32,857 nucleotides of DNA from Pseudaquidulcibacter sp964443435 (GCA_964443435.1 CAYUCW010000022.1:1-32857); one strand, 5' to 3'. Shown: positions 9,075-18,163, counted from the first letter of the stretch. The notes: generated by a model not told the origin, from the letters alone. Program-made: numbers and translations.

Positions 9075-9086
9075 TGTTCAAATCTC

Positions 9087-9290
9087 CTATCTTAAGCCGT
9101 ACGGGCACCAAAGTTTAACGCGCGTTGCTTCAACGTCTGCAAGAACAGCCATGCCGCGATTCGAACGAATATACTTTGAGTTATGAGAGATAAGACGGTG
9201 ACGCTTACCAGCGGGACCTGCCATGACTTTGCCAGTAGCAGTAATCTTAAAGCGTTTTTTAACGCCTGATTTAGTTTTCAATTTAGGCAT
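9087..9290 (-). CDS. rpmI: 50S ribosomal protein L35
   Basis: A 67-residue basic protein (MPKLKTKSGVKKRFKITATGKV, then GKRHRLISHNSKYIRSNRG), full length for L35, a small structural component of the 50S subunit. ATG at 9290 has GGAG seven bases upstream on the minus strand. It is the first gene of the rpmI-rplT unit; its promoter should lie in 9291-9450. Confidence 0.97.
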   Translation of the reverse strand: MPKLKTKSGVKKRFKITATGKVMAGPAGKRHRLISHNSKYIRSNRGMAVLADVEATRVKLWCPYGLR

Positions 9291-9451
9291 TTTAATCTCC
9301 GAAAAGAAGGTTTAAAAATAATCAACTAGGCATGCCATTTTAGCCCGCTGATCAAGGAAGTGGTCGTATTACCTATATTATATAGATTTACAAGGTTTTT
9401 GTGCAGGTTTTTCTATTTAATTATGAAACTGATTGTTTCTACGTGCTTTAA

Positions 9452-9551
9452 NNNNNNNNNNNNNNNNNNNNNNNNNNNNNNNNNNNNNNNNNNNNNNNNN
9501 NNNNNNNNNNNNNNNNNNNNNNNNNNNNNNNNNNNNNNNNNNNNNNNNNNN
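9452..9551. other. Assembly gap beside a tandem repeat (100 N)
   Basis: A 100-N placeholder. The right flank begins inside a 56-bp tandem unit, a plausible reason for the assembly break. Confidence 0.95.
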
Positions 9552-9636
9552 GGTTTTTGGATAAGTTGATTTGCAATAAATATGTATCAACCCAAAAAGT
9601 GTGAAACGGTTTTTGGATAAGTTGATTTGCAATAAA
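9552..9636. repeat. Palindromic tandem repeat, 56-bp period, about 1.5 copies visible
   Basis: A 29-base block at 9552-9580 recurs identically at 9608-9636. The full unit can fold: TTTTTGG (9554-9560) pairs with CCAAAAA (9592-9598), and GTTGAT (9565-9570) with ATCAAC (9586-9591), leaving an ATAA bulge. The array meets the N gap, so more copies may be hidden. The period is not a multiple of three and no gene is evident, so a non-coding minisatellite or REP-like element fits. Confidence 0.7.
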
Positions 9637-9649
9637 AACTTTGGTGCGC

Positions 9650-9916
9650 TTATGTGCGCTTAATCAATGACGTAATACTCATGAACATGCTTGCCGCAGC
9701 GGCATAGCACCAAGGGCAGTGGCCTATCATAAAAATACTATTGGTTTGCATATTTGTTGACAATAGGGTGCACCAAGTTTTTGCCGCATACATTTCAAAA
9801 GATGTGGTAGTCATATAAGTTGCGATTAAAGCCGCAAGCGCCCAAAAAATACTTGTAAGAATTGAAATTCTATCAGTATTTAAACTTAAAGAAATAACTT
9901 CCGCACTATTTTTCAT
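9650..9916 (-). CDS. Small Cys-containing membrane protein, unknown
   Basis: I do not recognise this 88-residue protein. It has two hydrophobic segments, ISILTSIFWALAALIATYM (about residues 18-36) and the C-terminal AAAASMFMSITSLI. Just before the second lies HCPWCY, a CxxC with a flanking His that could bind metal or heme or be redox active. ATG at 9916 has TGAGGA at good spacing; a TTG two codons upstream would lie too close to that site. It diverges from the MazG-like gene and sits about 600 bases from the cbb3 oxidase genes, but no functional link is shown. Confidence 0.6.
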   Translation of the reverse strand: MKNSAEVISLSLNTDRISILTSIFWALAALIATYMTTTSFEMYAAKTWCTLLSTNMQTNSIFMIGHCPWCYAAAASMFMSITSLIKRT

Positions 9917-10055
9917 AATCAATCCTCACAAAATTGATTTATAAATAGTCTTTTTATTTGGCTTTGAAAATTGCGACAATTGCGCACATGATTTTTAAAT
10001 ATTAAATTTTCAATCCCATGCCCGAAATTGGCATAGCTTAGTCATATAAGAAATC

Positions 10056-10373
10056 ATGACTTATTTAAACAATACACAAACCGAAAACCTTGAAACCCTT
10101 ACCGATAAGATAAAAAGGGTTTCTGATATTTATGCCAAAACTTATAATATAAAACGCGATGAAGATTGGTATTTCCTAAAGCTTTTGGGCGAAATCGGAG
10201 AGCTTACAAAAGAATATAATATTATAAAAAGACGCACGATTCGCCCACTAAATCTTGAAGCAATCGAAGATGAAATTGCCGATTGTTTTTGCCATATTAT
10301 TTTATTGGCTGATTGCCTAGATATAAATATTGAAAAGACAATAAAGCGAAAATGGTTTAAATTTTTGAAGTAA
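10056..10373 (+). CDS. MazG-like nucleotide pyrophosphohydrolase
   Basis: The 105-residue all-helical protein carries the metal-binding pattern of the MazG/dUTPase-like superfamily: E46-x2-E49 (GEIGELTKE) and E73-x2-D76 (EDEIADCFCH), which hold Mg2+ for hydrolysis of NTP or dNTP to NMP and PPi. The single-domain length matches stand-alone housecleaning enzymes rather than the two-domain MazG. The substrate cannot be predicted. The ribosome site is weak (TAAG upstream of ATG at 10056). It lies just upstream of ccoN but has its own intergenic region on both sides. Confidence 0.75.
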   Translation: MTYLNNTQTENLETLTDKIKRVSDIYAKTYNIKRDEDWYFLKLLGEIGELTKEYNIIKRRTIRPLNLEAIEDEIADCFCHIILLADCLDINIEKTIKRKWFKFLK

Positions 10374-10486
10374 TTTAAAGCTTATTCATACACTGCGACA
10401 TTAAGTCATGTCCCAATTTTCATTAAAAAAGCGCAATACAAATTAATTCTAAAATTTGTTTAGAGTCGTTTGAATAGGGGTCAAAA

Positions 10487-12160
10487 ATGACTGATGGGTT
10501 AAAATCAGCACCATTACAAACCATTGGCTTTGGTAAAGAAGGTCAAAGAATTGATGTTTTTATCATAAGCCTTTTATGTGCATTAGGTTTTGTATGGGGC
10601 ATAACCGCCATGGCATTGGCACATGATAGAGGTATGGCGCTTCTTGGTGCAATTTTCACTGGGGCTTTTGCATTGGCGATATTTTCAATATCTTATGCCG
10701 GCACCAAAGGTAAGCTTTTTATAGATCACGCAAAATATAGTGATGAAGTTATAAAGGCAGGGGTCTTTGCGTCTTCATTCTGGGGCGTGGTTGGTATGCT
10801 TGTTGGGGTAATAATTGCGTCTCAGCTAGCTTTTCCAGATTTTCTATATTTTGAAGAGCTTGGATTTTTAAATTTTGGCCGTTTACGTCCATTGCACACT
10901 TCGGGTGTGATTTTTGCGTTTGGCGGCAATGTGCTTATTGCCACTAGTTTTTATGTAGTACAGCGCACTTGTAGAACAAGATTATTTGGCGGTTTATTAC
11001 CTTGGTTCGTATTTTTTGGCTATAATTTAGTAATTGTCGCTGCGGGCACTGGATATTTATTTGGTGTAACTTCGGGTCAAGAATATGCCGAACCAAATTG
11101 GGTAGTTGATTTATGGCTTACTATTGTTTGGGTCGCATATTTAATCGTATTTCTTGGGACAATTTGGAAACGTAAAGAGCCGCATATTTATGTTGCCAAT
11201 TGGTTCTATCTTGCCTTTATCGTAACTGTTGCGATTTTACACCTTGTAAATAATATTGCGGTCCCGGCTTCGGCTTGGTCTTCACATGCATATTCATTAT
11301 TTGCAGGCGTACAAAATGCAATGACACAATGGTGGTATGGTCATAATGCGGTAGGCTTTTTCTTAACCGCTGGCTTCTTAGGGATTATGTATTATTTTGT
11401 TCCTAAACAAGCGGATAGACCGGTATATTCTTATAAATTGTCAATCATCCATTTCTGGGCGCTTATTTTCACTTATATGTGGGCAGGCCCGCACCACCTT
11501 CATTATACGGCTTTACCGCAATGGGTGCAGACTTTGGGCATGACTTTCTCAATCATACTTTGGATGCCTTCTTGGGGCGGTATGATTAATGGTCTTATGA
11601 CACTTTCTGGGGCATGGGATAAGTTAAGAACAGATCCAGTTTTAAGAATGTTGGTTGCGTCTATTGCATTCTATGGCATGTCAACTTTTGAAGGCCCAGT
11701 TATGTCAATTCGTGCGGTGAATTCACTTTCACATTATACTGATTGGACAATTGGACACGTTCATTCGGGCGCACTTGGTTGGGTTGGTATGGTATCTTTT
11801 GGTGCTTTATATTGCCTAACTCCGTGGTTATGGAAAACTAAAAGATTATATTCAGTAAAACTTGTAGAGGCGCATTTCTGGTTATCTACAATTGGTATTC
11901 TTTTTTACATCACTGCAATGTGGGTATCAGGTATCATGCAAGGCCTTATGTGGCGCGCTTATAATGAGTTTGGTTTTCTTCAATATTCATTCGTTGAAAC
12001 CGTAAAAGAAATGAAACCTTATTATATAATTCGCGCACTTGGTGGCCTTATGTTTACCGCAGGCGCAGGCGTTATGGCATATAATTTATGGCGCACCGCC
12101 CGTGGTGATGTGGCTGTAAAAGAGCCATTAATCGAAGCCCAAACCGTAGCAGCAGAATAG
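10487..12160 (+). CDS. ccoN: cbb3-type cytochrome c oxidase subunit I
   Basis: This catalytic subunit of the high-affinity terminal oxidase reduces O2 at a heme b3-CuB centre in the inner membrane and pumps protons. The 557 residues have about 12-14 membrane helices. Ligand motifs are visible: RPLHTSGVIFAFGGN (low-spin heme His), WWYGHNAVGFFLTAGFLGIMYYF (CuB His, with the Tyr region used for the cross-link in cbb3 enzymes), GPHHLHYTALP (CuB His pair), and WTIGHVHSGALGW (heme b and b3 His). It is the first gene of ccoNOQP. AGGGG lies seven bases before the ATG. The 113-base upstream region shows no clear FNR/FixK box, although such regulation is usual. Confidence 0.97.
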   Translation: MTDGLKSAPLQTIGFGKEGQRIDVFIISLLCALGFVWGITAMALAHDRGMALLGAIFTGAFALAIFSISYAGTKGKLFIDHAKYSDEVIKAGVFASSFWGVVGMLVGVIIASQLAFPDFLYFEELGFLNFGRLRPLHTSGVIFAFGGNVLIATSFYVVQRTCRTRLFGGLLPWFVFFGYNLVIVAAGTGYLFGVTSGQEYAEPNWVVDLWLTIVWVAYLIVFLGTIWKRKEPHIYVANWFYLAFIVTVAILHLVNNIAVPASAWSSHAYSLFAGVQNAMTQWWYGHNAVGFFLTAGFLGIMYYFVPKQADRPVYSYKLSIIHFWALIFTYMWAGPHHLHYTALPQWVQTLGMTFSIILWMPSWGGMINGLMTLSGAWDKLRTDPVLRMLVASIAFYGMSTFEGPVMSIRAVNSLSHYTDWTIGHVHSGALGWVGMVSFGALYCLTPWLWKTKRLYSVKLVEAHFWLSTIGILFYITAMWVSGIMQGLMWRAYNEFGFLQYSFVETVKEMKPYYIIRALGGLMFTAGAGVMAYNLWRTARGDVAVKEPLIEAQTVAAE

Positions 12161-12172
12161 AAGGAGGATATT

Positions 12173-12910
12173 ATGTTACTTGATAAACATGGTGCATTAG
12201 AGCGTAATTCAATCTTTCTTTTGATTGGTATTATTCTTGTCGTAAGTATTGGCGGTTTAATTGAAATCGCGCCAATGTTCAAAATTGAATCAACCATAGA
12301 GCAGGTAAAAGGCGTTCGCCCTTATACCCCACTCGAGCTTGCAGGGCGTAATATTTATATTCGCGAAGGCTGCTATACTTGCCACTCACAAATGGTAAGG
12401 TCTTTACGAGACGAAGTTGAACGTTATGGGCATTATTCATTGGCCGCAGAGTCAATGTATGATCACCCTTTCCAATGGGGTTCAAAACGTACTGGCCCTG
12501 ATCTTGCGCGAGTTGGCGGTAAATATTCAGATGATTGGCAAGTTGGGCATTTAAAAGACCCACGTTCAGTTGTTCCTGAATCTGTTATGCCTCCCTATGC
12601 ATTTTTGGCTAAGAAAGACTTAGATTATAAATATATTTCTGAGCATTTATTAGCAAATACAAGAGTTGGTGTTCCATACACTAAAGAAGCAATTGAAAAT
12701 GCGAAACTTGATTTAATTGCGCAAGCCGATCCAATGGAAGACAGCACAGATTTACAAAAACGCTATGGCGGCAAAGTAAATGTGCGTGATTTCGATGGTG
12801 ATAAAAAACGCATAACAGAGATGGATGCAATAGTAGCCTATCTTCAAGTGCTTGGAACAATGGTGGATTTCAAATCTTATGAGCCACAAAAAGCAGAGAA
12901 TTTGAGATAG
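12173..12910 (+). CDS. ccoO: cbb3-type cytochrome c oxidase subunit II (monoheme c)
   Basis: A 245-residue periplasmic c-type cytochrome with an N-terminal anchor (SIFLLIGIILVVSIGGLIEIAPMF, residues 13-36) and one CxxCH heme site, C67-Y-T-C70-H71 (GCYTCHSQM). The conserved block WGSKRTGPDLARVGGKYSDDWQVGHLKDPR and a downstream VMPPY Met ligand are typical. It passes electrons from CcoP to CcoN. A strong AAGGAGG lies between the ccoN stop and its ATG, 12 bases apart. Confidence 0.97.
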   Translation: MLLDKHGALERNSIFLLIGIILVVSIGGLIEIAPMFKIESTIEQVKGVRPYTPLELAGRNIYIREGCYTCHSQMVRSLRDEVERYGHYSLAAESMYDHPFQWGSKRTGPDLARVGGKYSDDWQVGHLKDPRSVVPESVMPPYAFLAKKDLDYKYISEHLLANTRVGVPYTKEAIENAKLDLIAQADPMEDSTDLQKRYGGKVNVRDFDGDKKRITEMDAIVAYLQVLGTMVDFKSYEPQKAENLR

Positions 12911-12912
12911 CC

Positions 12913-13101
12913 ATGACATATGAAAACCTTGCAATTTTTGCACAAAAAGGCGGCTCTCTATATTTCGCATTAGTATTTTTTGGGGTCTGTATTTATGCAT
13001 TCCTCCCGAAAAATAAGCCAATATTTGATAGAGCCGCAAATCTTCCGCTTGATAATTCTAATGATGATGCTCCCGAAGTGATGGAGAATGAAAATGTCTA
13101 A
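12913..13101 (+). CDS. ccoQ: cbb3 oxidase subunit CcoQ
   Basis: This 62-residue protein has one membrane helix (LYFALVFFGVCIYAFLP), followed by NKPIFDRAANLPLDND-like residues, the usual CcoQ tail. It helps assemble or stabilise the oxidase with CcoP. It starts two bases after the ccoO stop, and its end overlaps the start of ccoP. Confidence 0.93.
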   Translation: MTYENLAIFAQKGGSLYFALVFFGVCIYAFLPKNKPIFDRAANLPLDNSNDDAPEVMENENV

Positions 13102-13963
13102 AAAAGAAAAAGACGAAATAAGTGGTGTTGATACCACTGGCCATGAATGGGACGGTATTAAAGAGCTTGATAATCCGCTTCCTAAATGGTGGTTATATAT
13201 TATGTATGGCTGTATTGTTTGGGCGATTGGCTATTGGATTCTTATGCCGGCACTTCCATTGTGGAATAGTTATACTAAAGGAGTTTTAAACTATTCAGAT
13301 AGGGTGAATGTTGCCAAAGAAGTAAAAACTATGCAGGATTTACGTGCCCCTGACTTTGCAAAACTTCAGGCTACACCAATCGAGCAAGTAAAAAACAATC
13401 CAGAACTTTATGCATTTGCCCAAGAAGCGGGTAAGTCAGTTTTTAACGATAATTGCGCTACTTGCCATGGTGCAGGTGGGCAGGGTGCCAAAGGCTATCC
13501 ATCGTTAACTGATGATGTTTGGCTATGGGATGGTACGTATGAAGGCATAAGAACAACTCTTAATTATGGTATAAGATCTGGACATGAAAATGCCCGCCAA
13601 AGTCAAATGCCTTCATTTGGGGTTGATGGTTTACTTGAAGGTAAACAAATCAATGATTTAACCGAATATGTCATGACTTTGTCTAATATTTCAGGCGCGG
13701 ATAAAGCAATGGCAAGCAAAGGGGCGGCATTATATGCAACCAATTGTGCTTCTTGTCATGGTGCAACTGGTATTGGGGATCCATTAAAAGGTGCACCAAA
13801 CTTAACCGATAAAGAATATTTATATGGCGGAAATCGTGATGCGATTTATGCACAAATTCACTATGGTCGTAATGGCGTAATGCCAAATTGGAATACACGC
13901 TTTGACGATGCGACTATTAGTGCCTTAACGGTTTATGTGCATTCATTAGGTGGTGGCAAATAA
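13094..13963 (+). CDS. ccoP: cbb3-type cytochrome c oxidase subunit III (diheme c)
   Basis: This diheme electron-entry subunit has 289 residues from ATG at 13094, chosen because GGAG at 13083-13086 is seven bases upstream; ATG at 13088 would be almost touching it. The N-terminal HEWDGIKELDNPLPKWW motif and a following membrane helix are classic for CcoP. Two heme sites follow: C121ATC124H (NCATCHGAGGQG) and C218ASC221H (NCASCHGATGIG), with Met-containing QMPSF and GVMPNW segments as likely axial ligands. It overlaps the ccoQ 3' end by eight bases, a sign of translational coupling. Confidence 0.96.
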   Translation: MSKKEKDEISGVDTTGHEWDGIKELDNPLPKWWLYIMYGCIVWAIGYWILMPALPLWNSYTKGVLNYSDRVNVAKEVKTMQDLRAPDFAKLQATPIEQVKNNPELYAFAQEAGKSVFNDNCATCHGAGGQGAKGYPSLTDDVWLWDGTYEGIRTTLNYGIRSGHENARQSQMPSFGVDGLLEGKQINDLTEYVMTLSNISGADKAMASKGAALYATNCASCHGATGIGDPLKGAPNLTDKEYLYGGNRDAIYAQIHYGRNGVMPNWNTRFDDATISALTVYVHSLGGGK

Positions 13964-13974
13964 ACGATATTGTC

Positions 13975-15471
13975 ATGAATATTCCTCCCCCTAAAAATGA
14001 TGAATTTAATAGTTTAAAAATCGACGCTGCTGCAGTTAATTCTGCGGCAGCGCGTGAGCTTTATTCAAAACGTCAGCAAATCTATCCTAAGACTATTAAA
14101 GGCACATTTCGTAACATAAAATGGCTTGCGATGGCAATTTTATTAGCGATTTATTATATTGCGCCGCTTTTAAGATGGGATAGGGGGGAATCTTCTTCTA
14201 ATCAATTTATACTTGCCGATTTTGCAGGGCGTAAATTTTATTTTGGGCCTATCGAAATATGGCCACAGGAAGTCTATTATATAACTGGGCTTTTAATTCT
14301 TGCGGGCGTGGGTCTTTTTCTTGCAACCGCTTTATTTGGACGTATATGGTGCGGCTATGCTTGTCCGCAAACTGTATGGACCGATTTATTTATTGCGGTG
14401 GAAACCTTTTTTGAAGGTGATAGAAACCAAAGAATGCGTCTTGATAAAGCGCCATTAAACTTCAATAAAGCTTGGCGTAAAACCGGAAAACATATAGTTT
14501 GGTTATTGATTTCATTATTTACTGGCGGCTGGTTCGTTATGTATTTTAATGATGCTTATGAAGTTTTAAATGGCTTTTTGACTGGCAAAGCCCCACTTGC
14601 ATCTTATGTTTTTGCGCTTTCACTTACATTTACTACTTATATATTAGCCGGCACAATGCGGGAGCAGGTGTGCACTTATATGTGCCCATGGCCACGTATA
14701 CAGGCGGCAATGATGGATCATAATGCGCTTGCCGTTACTTATCGCTATGATAGGGGGGAGCCAAGAGGTTCTCATAAAAAAGGTGAAACTTGGGATGGCC
14801 GAGGTGATTGTATTGATTGCAATCAATGTGTTGCAGTATGCCCAGCAGGGATTGATATACGTGAAGGTATGCAAATTGAATGCATAAATTGCGCGCTATG
14901 TATTGATGCTTGCGATGAAATTATGGTTAAAATCGATAGGCCAAAAGGGCTTATTGCTTATGACTCTCCCGATAATATTAAACGCCGTGAAAAAGGTGAA
15001 AAGCCAATTTATCAATTATTGCGCGGACGGACAATTGCTTATGCCTTATTATTCATTGCGGTTTCAGGGGTAATGGCCTTTGGACTTTTGACAAGAAATC
15101 CAATGGAAGTTAATGTCATACGCGATAGATCCCCATTATTTGTAAAGCTTTCCGATGGTATGGTTCGTAATAATTATACTTTGAAATTAATAAATAAAAG
15201 CGGCACTAATCGTAAAATTTCAATTGAATTTAAAGGCATAAATAGCCCAAGCCTAAGTTCTGAAACCGCAATTATAAAAAATAATCGCGTAATTCTTGAT
15301 ACAATCCCTAATAATGTAACACAGGTGAAAATCTATGTTAAAGCAGATCCATCTATCCAATCCAAAGCAATCGCAAAAATAAATGTGCAAATCTTTGATG
15401 TGCAAAATAGTAAAAAAATCACTAGCTCAAAATCAGTATTTATAAGTAGGCAAAAACACGATGACGAATAA
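13975..15471 (+). CDS. ccoG: cbb3 oxidase assembly Cu(II) reductase
   Basis: A 498-residue polytopic membrane ferredoxin (FixG/RdxA family), shown in related bacteria to reduce copper for cbb3 assembly. It has CGYACPQTVW and CTYMCPWPRIQ at membrane-helix ends, and two 4Fe-4S clusters: CIDCNQCVAVCPAGIDI and CINCALCIDACDE. The last ~120 residues after a membrane helix form an Ig-like periplasmic domain (NNYTLKLINKSGTNRKISIEF). It follows ccoP by 11 bases and its 3' end overlaps ccoH. Confidence 0.96.
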   Translation: MNIPPPKNDEFNSLKIDAAAVNSAAARELYSKRQQIYPKTIKGTFRNIKWLAMAILLAIYYIAPLLRWDRGESSSNQFILADFAGRKFYFGPIEIWPQEVYYITGLLILAGVGLFLATALFGRIWCGYACPQTVWTDLFIAVETFFEGDRNQRMRLDKAPLNFNKAWRKTGKHIVWLLISLFTGGWFVMYFNDAYEVLNGFLTGKAPLASYVFALSLTFTTYILAGTMREQVCTYMCPWPRIQAAMMDHNALAVTYRYDRGEPRGSHKKGETWDGRGDCIDCNQCVAVCPAGIDIREGMQIECINCALCIDACDEIMVKIDRPKGLIAYDSPDNIKRREKGEKPIYQLLRGRTIAYALLFIAVSGVMAFGLLTRNPMEVNVIRDRSPLFVKLSDGMVRNNYTLKLINKSGTNRKISIEFKGINSPSLSSETAIIKNNRVILDTIPNNVTQVKIYVKADPSIQSKAIAKINVQIFDVQNSKKITSSKSVFISRQKHDDE

Positions 15472-15949
15472 TCCAAAAGAATTAAAAGGCTGGCACGTTT
15501 TAACTATAATATTAATAGTTTTTGGCGTAGTTTTCGCGGTGAATGGCTTTTTCATTTATAAAGCCTATTCAACTTATTCAGGTGAAAAAGAGCATGCCTA
15601 TATGGAAGGTTTGAAATTTAATGAAACCCTTGCGGCAAGGGCTGTTCAATCTGAATTAGGTTGGAAAATGTCACTTGATATGAATAGGGGGGCCGGCGGC
15701 GATGCATTATTCGTTGCAAGCTTTAAAGATAAAAATAATGATCCAATAGTGGGGCTAAATATTATTGGTAAAATCGGCCGCAAAACCGAAGACAAAGAAG
15801 ATATGAACCTTATTTTTAAAGAAACCAAAACAGGCATTTACGAAGCCCATGTCAAAGAATTGGCTTCTGGAAAATGGGTATTTAATGCTAAAGCAAGTAA
15901 AATAAATTTCCCTGATTTCATAACTGAAACCGAACTTAAAATAAGATGA
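15461..15949 (+). CDS. ccoH: cbb3 oxidase assembly protein CcoH (FixH family)
   Basis: The 162-residue protein has one N-terminal membrane helix (HVLTIILIVFGVVFAVNGFFIYKAY) and a periplasmic FixH domain with the family motif WKMSLDMNRG and a later ATGIYEAHVK-like TKTGIYEAHVKEL. It is needed for stable oxidase assembly, probably with the copper pump. Its start overlaps ccoG by 11 bases and its stop overlaps the ccoI ATG by four. Confidence 0.93.
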   Translation: MTNNPKELKGWHVLTIILIVFGVVFAVNGFFIYKAYSTYSGEKEHAYMEGLKFNETLAARAVQSELGWKMSLDMNRGAGGDALFVASFKDKNNDPIVGLNIIGKIGRKTEDKEDMNLIFKETKTGIYEAHVKELASGKWVFNAKASKINFPDFITETELKIR

Positions 15950-18162
15950 ATAGCATTGACCTAAGAGGCTGCCCAACAGGGCTTGAGATTGCGGCAGATG
16001 AAACAAGTGCCGCTGACCCTAGGGTTTTTGTAAAAAACAAAGATGACAAATTATCGCTTGAATTATTAATTAAAGGGGCGAAATGCGCCAATTGCCTTGC
16101 CAAAATTGAAAATGGTGTGAAGTCTATTGCAGGAATTGAAACCGCAAGACTTAATCTTTCAAGCGGACGATTAACAACTGCTTGGCAAGATAAAAATTTA
16201 GACGCGCGAATTATAGTTCAAAAAATCATTGATTTAGGCTATGGCGCAATTCCATTTTCAAGTGATGAAGCCAAAACGGCCGAAGATAATTATGGGCGCA
16301 GCCTTCTTTATGCCATGACGGTAGCGGGCCTTGCGACAATGCTTGTTATGATGTTCACAGAGCCAATGTGGTATGCCGCAAAATATGGTGAAATGGGCAT
16401 TGCAACCCGAACAACATTTCAATATTTGGCGGCTTTAATTGCAATACCGGCTGGCTTTTATTCAGGACTTCCTTTTTTTAAAACCGCTTGGGCAAGCCTT
16501 AAAAAAGGCAATGCAAATATGGATGTGCCCATAAGTCTTGCGATAATTCTTACTGCCGCGCTTTCAATATATGCAACAATAAATAAGCAAGAGCATGTAT
16601 TTTATGATGCAATTGTTATGCTTGAATTCTTTTTATTATGCGGAAGATATCTTGATCATTCACTTCGTCAAAAATCAAGAATTGCCGCAACCGAGCTTAT
16701 GTCACTTCAAGCCGCGACCGCAAATTTAATCACAGAAACCGAAATTAAAAGCATTAAAATTGAAGAAATAAACGCAGGTGATTTATTAGAGATTTTACCA
16801 GGGGACAGGATTCCCGTTGATGGCATTATAAAATCTGGAAGTTCTAATTTTGATTTATCAATGCTTACTGGCGAGACTATGCCTGTTATACTGGGGGCGG
16901 GCGAAAAAATTGCCGCAGGAACACTTAATATGACGGGCCGTATTATAATGACGGCAAGCTCTAGAAGTGAAGATAGCTTCCTTAGCGAAATTGCAAGATT
17001 AATCGAAGCCGGTGAGCAGTCAAAAAGTTTCTATGTTCGACTTGCTGATAAAGCCGCCAAAGCCTATGTGCCCATTGTACACGGCGCGGCACTTTTAACT
17101 TTGATTGGCTGGTTATTATTAGGAAAGGGGTTTGAAGCGTCAATTTGGAATGCTTGCGCGGTTCTTATTATAACATGTCCTTGCGCACTTGGTCTTGCCG
17201 TCCCTGCGGTGCAAGTCGTAGCCTCAGGCAGATTATTCAAACAAGGCGTATTAGTTAAATCGGGTGATGCCCTTGAAAGGCTTGCGGTTATCGACACTAT
17301 TGTATTTGATAAAACAGGGGTCTTAACCAAAGGTGTTCCCAATCTTTTGAATAGGAATGAAATCAAAGATATCGATTTGGCCAATGCTGCAATGCTTGCG
17401 CGCGGATCACGTCATCCATTATCAAGGGCGATTTTTAGGGCGGCAGGAACAGGGCCAATTGCCGATAATATTAAAGAAACAATTGGCTTTGGGGTTGAAG
17501 GCATTATTAATGGCAAAACTGCAAAGCTCGGTAGTGGAAAATGGGTTGGTGCTGATATAAATGTTTCACATGAAACTGAAATTTGGTTTAAATTAGAAAA
17601 TCAAGAACCAGTCAGATTTATATTTGAAGATAGCTTAAGAAAAGACGCAAAAGCCACAATCGAAAAGCTTAAGGTTTTAAATCTTAATATTGAAATTCTT
17701 TCTGGCGACAGAGAGTTTGCGGTCAAAAAAGCTGCCGAAGCATTGAATATAACAAATTATAAGTTTGGACAAACCCCACATGATAAAGCGCAAAGGCTTG
17801 AAAACTTGCGCGCATCAGGCAAAAAAATTCTTATGGTTGGTGATGGTCTTAATGATGCGCCATCGCTTGCAAAGGCATTTGTATCAATTTCCCCTGGAAC
17901 GGCGGCGGGGGCTTCGCAAACTGCATCAGATATGGTGTTTCAATCTGAAGAACTAAATTCGGTTTATAATGCAATAAAACTTGGCAAACTTTCAAGAAAT
18001 AGAATTCTGGAAAATTTTTGGTTTTCTGCTATATATAATTTAGTAACTGTACCTATTGCAATAATGGGAATGGTAACGCCACAATTTGCGGCAATTGCAA
18101 TGTCGGTTTCATCAATTTTAGTAAGTTTAAATGCTTTAAGGCTCTTAAGTTCAAAGGTGTAG
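15946..18162 (+). CDS. ccoI: Copper-exporting P1B-type ATPase for cbb3 assembly
   Basis: The product has 738 residues. An N-terminal heavy-metal domain has C47-A-N-C50. Eight membrane helices follow, with the CPC metal site at 411-413 in TCPCALGLAVP. The TGE loop is at 308-310, the phosphorylation motif begins at D455, HP is at 490-491 (RHPLSRAIF), and GDGLNDAP is at 632-639. It moves Cu+ across the inner membrane to supply CuB of CcoN. The phosphorylation motif reads DKTGVLT instead of the near-universal DKTGTLT; the aspartate itself is intact. It is coupled to ccoH (ATGA overlap) and followed one base later by ccoS. Confidence 0.96.
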   Translation: MNSIDLRGCPTGLEIAADETSAADPRVFVKNKDDKLSLELLIKGAKCANCLAKIENGVKSIAGIETARLNLSSGRLTTAWQDKNLDARIIVQKIIDLGYGAIPFSSDEAKTAEDNYGRSLLYAMTVAGLATMLVMMFTEPMWYAAKYGEMGIATRTTFQYLAALIAIPAGFYSGLPFFKTAWASLKKGNANMDVPISLAIILTAALSIYATINKQEHVFYDAIVMLEFFLLCGRYLDHSLRQKSRIAATELMSLQAATANLITETEIKSIKIEEINAGDLLEILPGDRIPVDGIIKSGSSNFDLSMLTGETMPVILGAGEKIAAGTLNMTGRIIMTASSRSEDSFLSEIARLIEAGEQSKSFYVRLADKAAKAYVPIVHGAALLTLIGWLLLGKGFEASIWNACAVLIITCPCALGLAVPAVQVVASGRLFKQGVLVKSGDALERLAVIDTIVFDKTGVLTKGVPNLLNRNEIKDIDLANAAMLARGSRHPLSRAIFRAAGTGPIADNIKETIGFGVEGIINGKTAKLGSGKWVGADINVSHETEIWFKLENQEPVRFIFEDSLRKDAKATIEKLKVLNLNIEILSGDREFAVKKAAEALNITNYKFGQTPHDKAQRLENLRASGKKILMVGDGLNDAPSLAKAFVSISPGTAAGASQTASDMVFQSEELNSVYNAIKLGKLSRNRILENFWFSAIYNLVTVPIAIMGMVTPQFAAIAMSVSSILVSLNALRLLSSKV

Positions 18163-18163
18163 C

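Larger units (their letters stand above)
9291..9649. other. Non-coding stretch with assembly gap, rpmI promoter side
   Basis: The 359 bases contain the presumed rpmI promoter (9291-9450), the 9452-9551 gap, and the palindromic tandem repeat at 9552-9636. I see no credible gene; short frames here run across N or through the repeat. Confidence 0.6.

Noticed and set aside
9552..9636. CRISPR-like pattern: 29-base repeat with a 27-base spacer
   Set aside because: Only two copies are visible, the repeat and spacer fold together as one palindromic unit, and no cas genes are present. A tandem array is the simpler reading.
10397..10412. GACAT-N6-ATGTC inverted repeat upstream of ccoN as an FNR/FixK box
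   Set aside because: FNR/FixK boxes are TTGAT/C-N4-6-A/GTCAA; the arms here do not match, so it is listed only as a weak palindrome.
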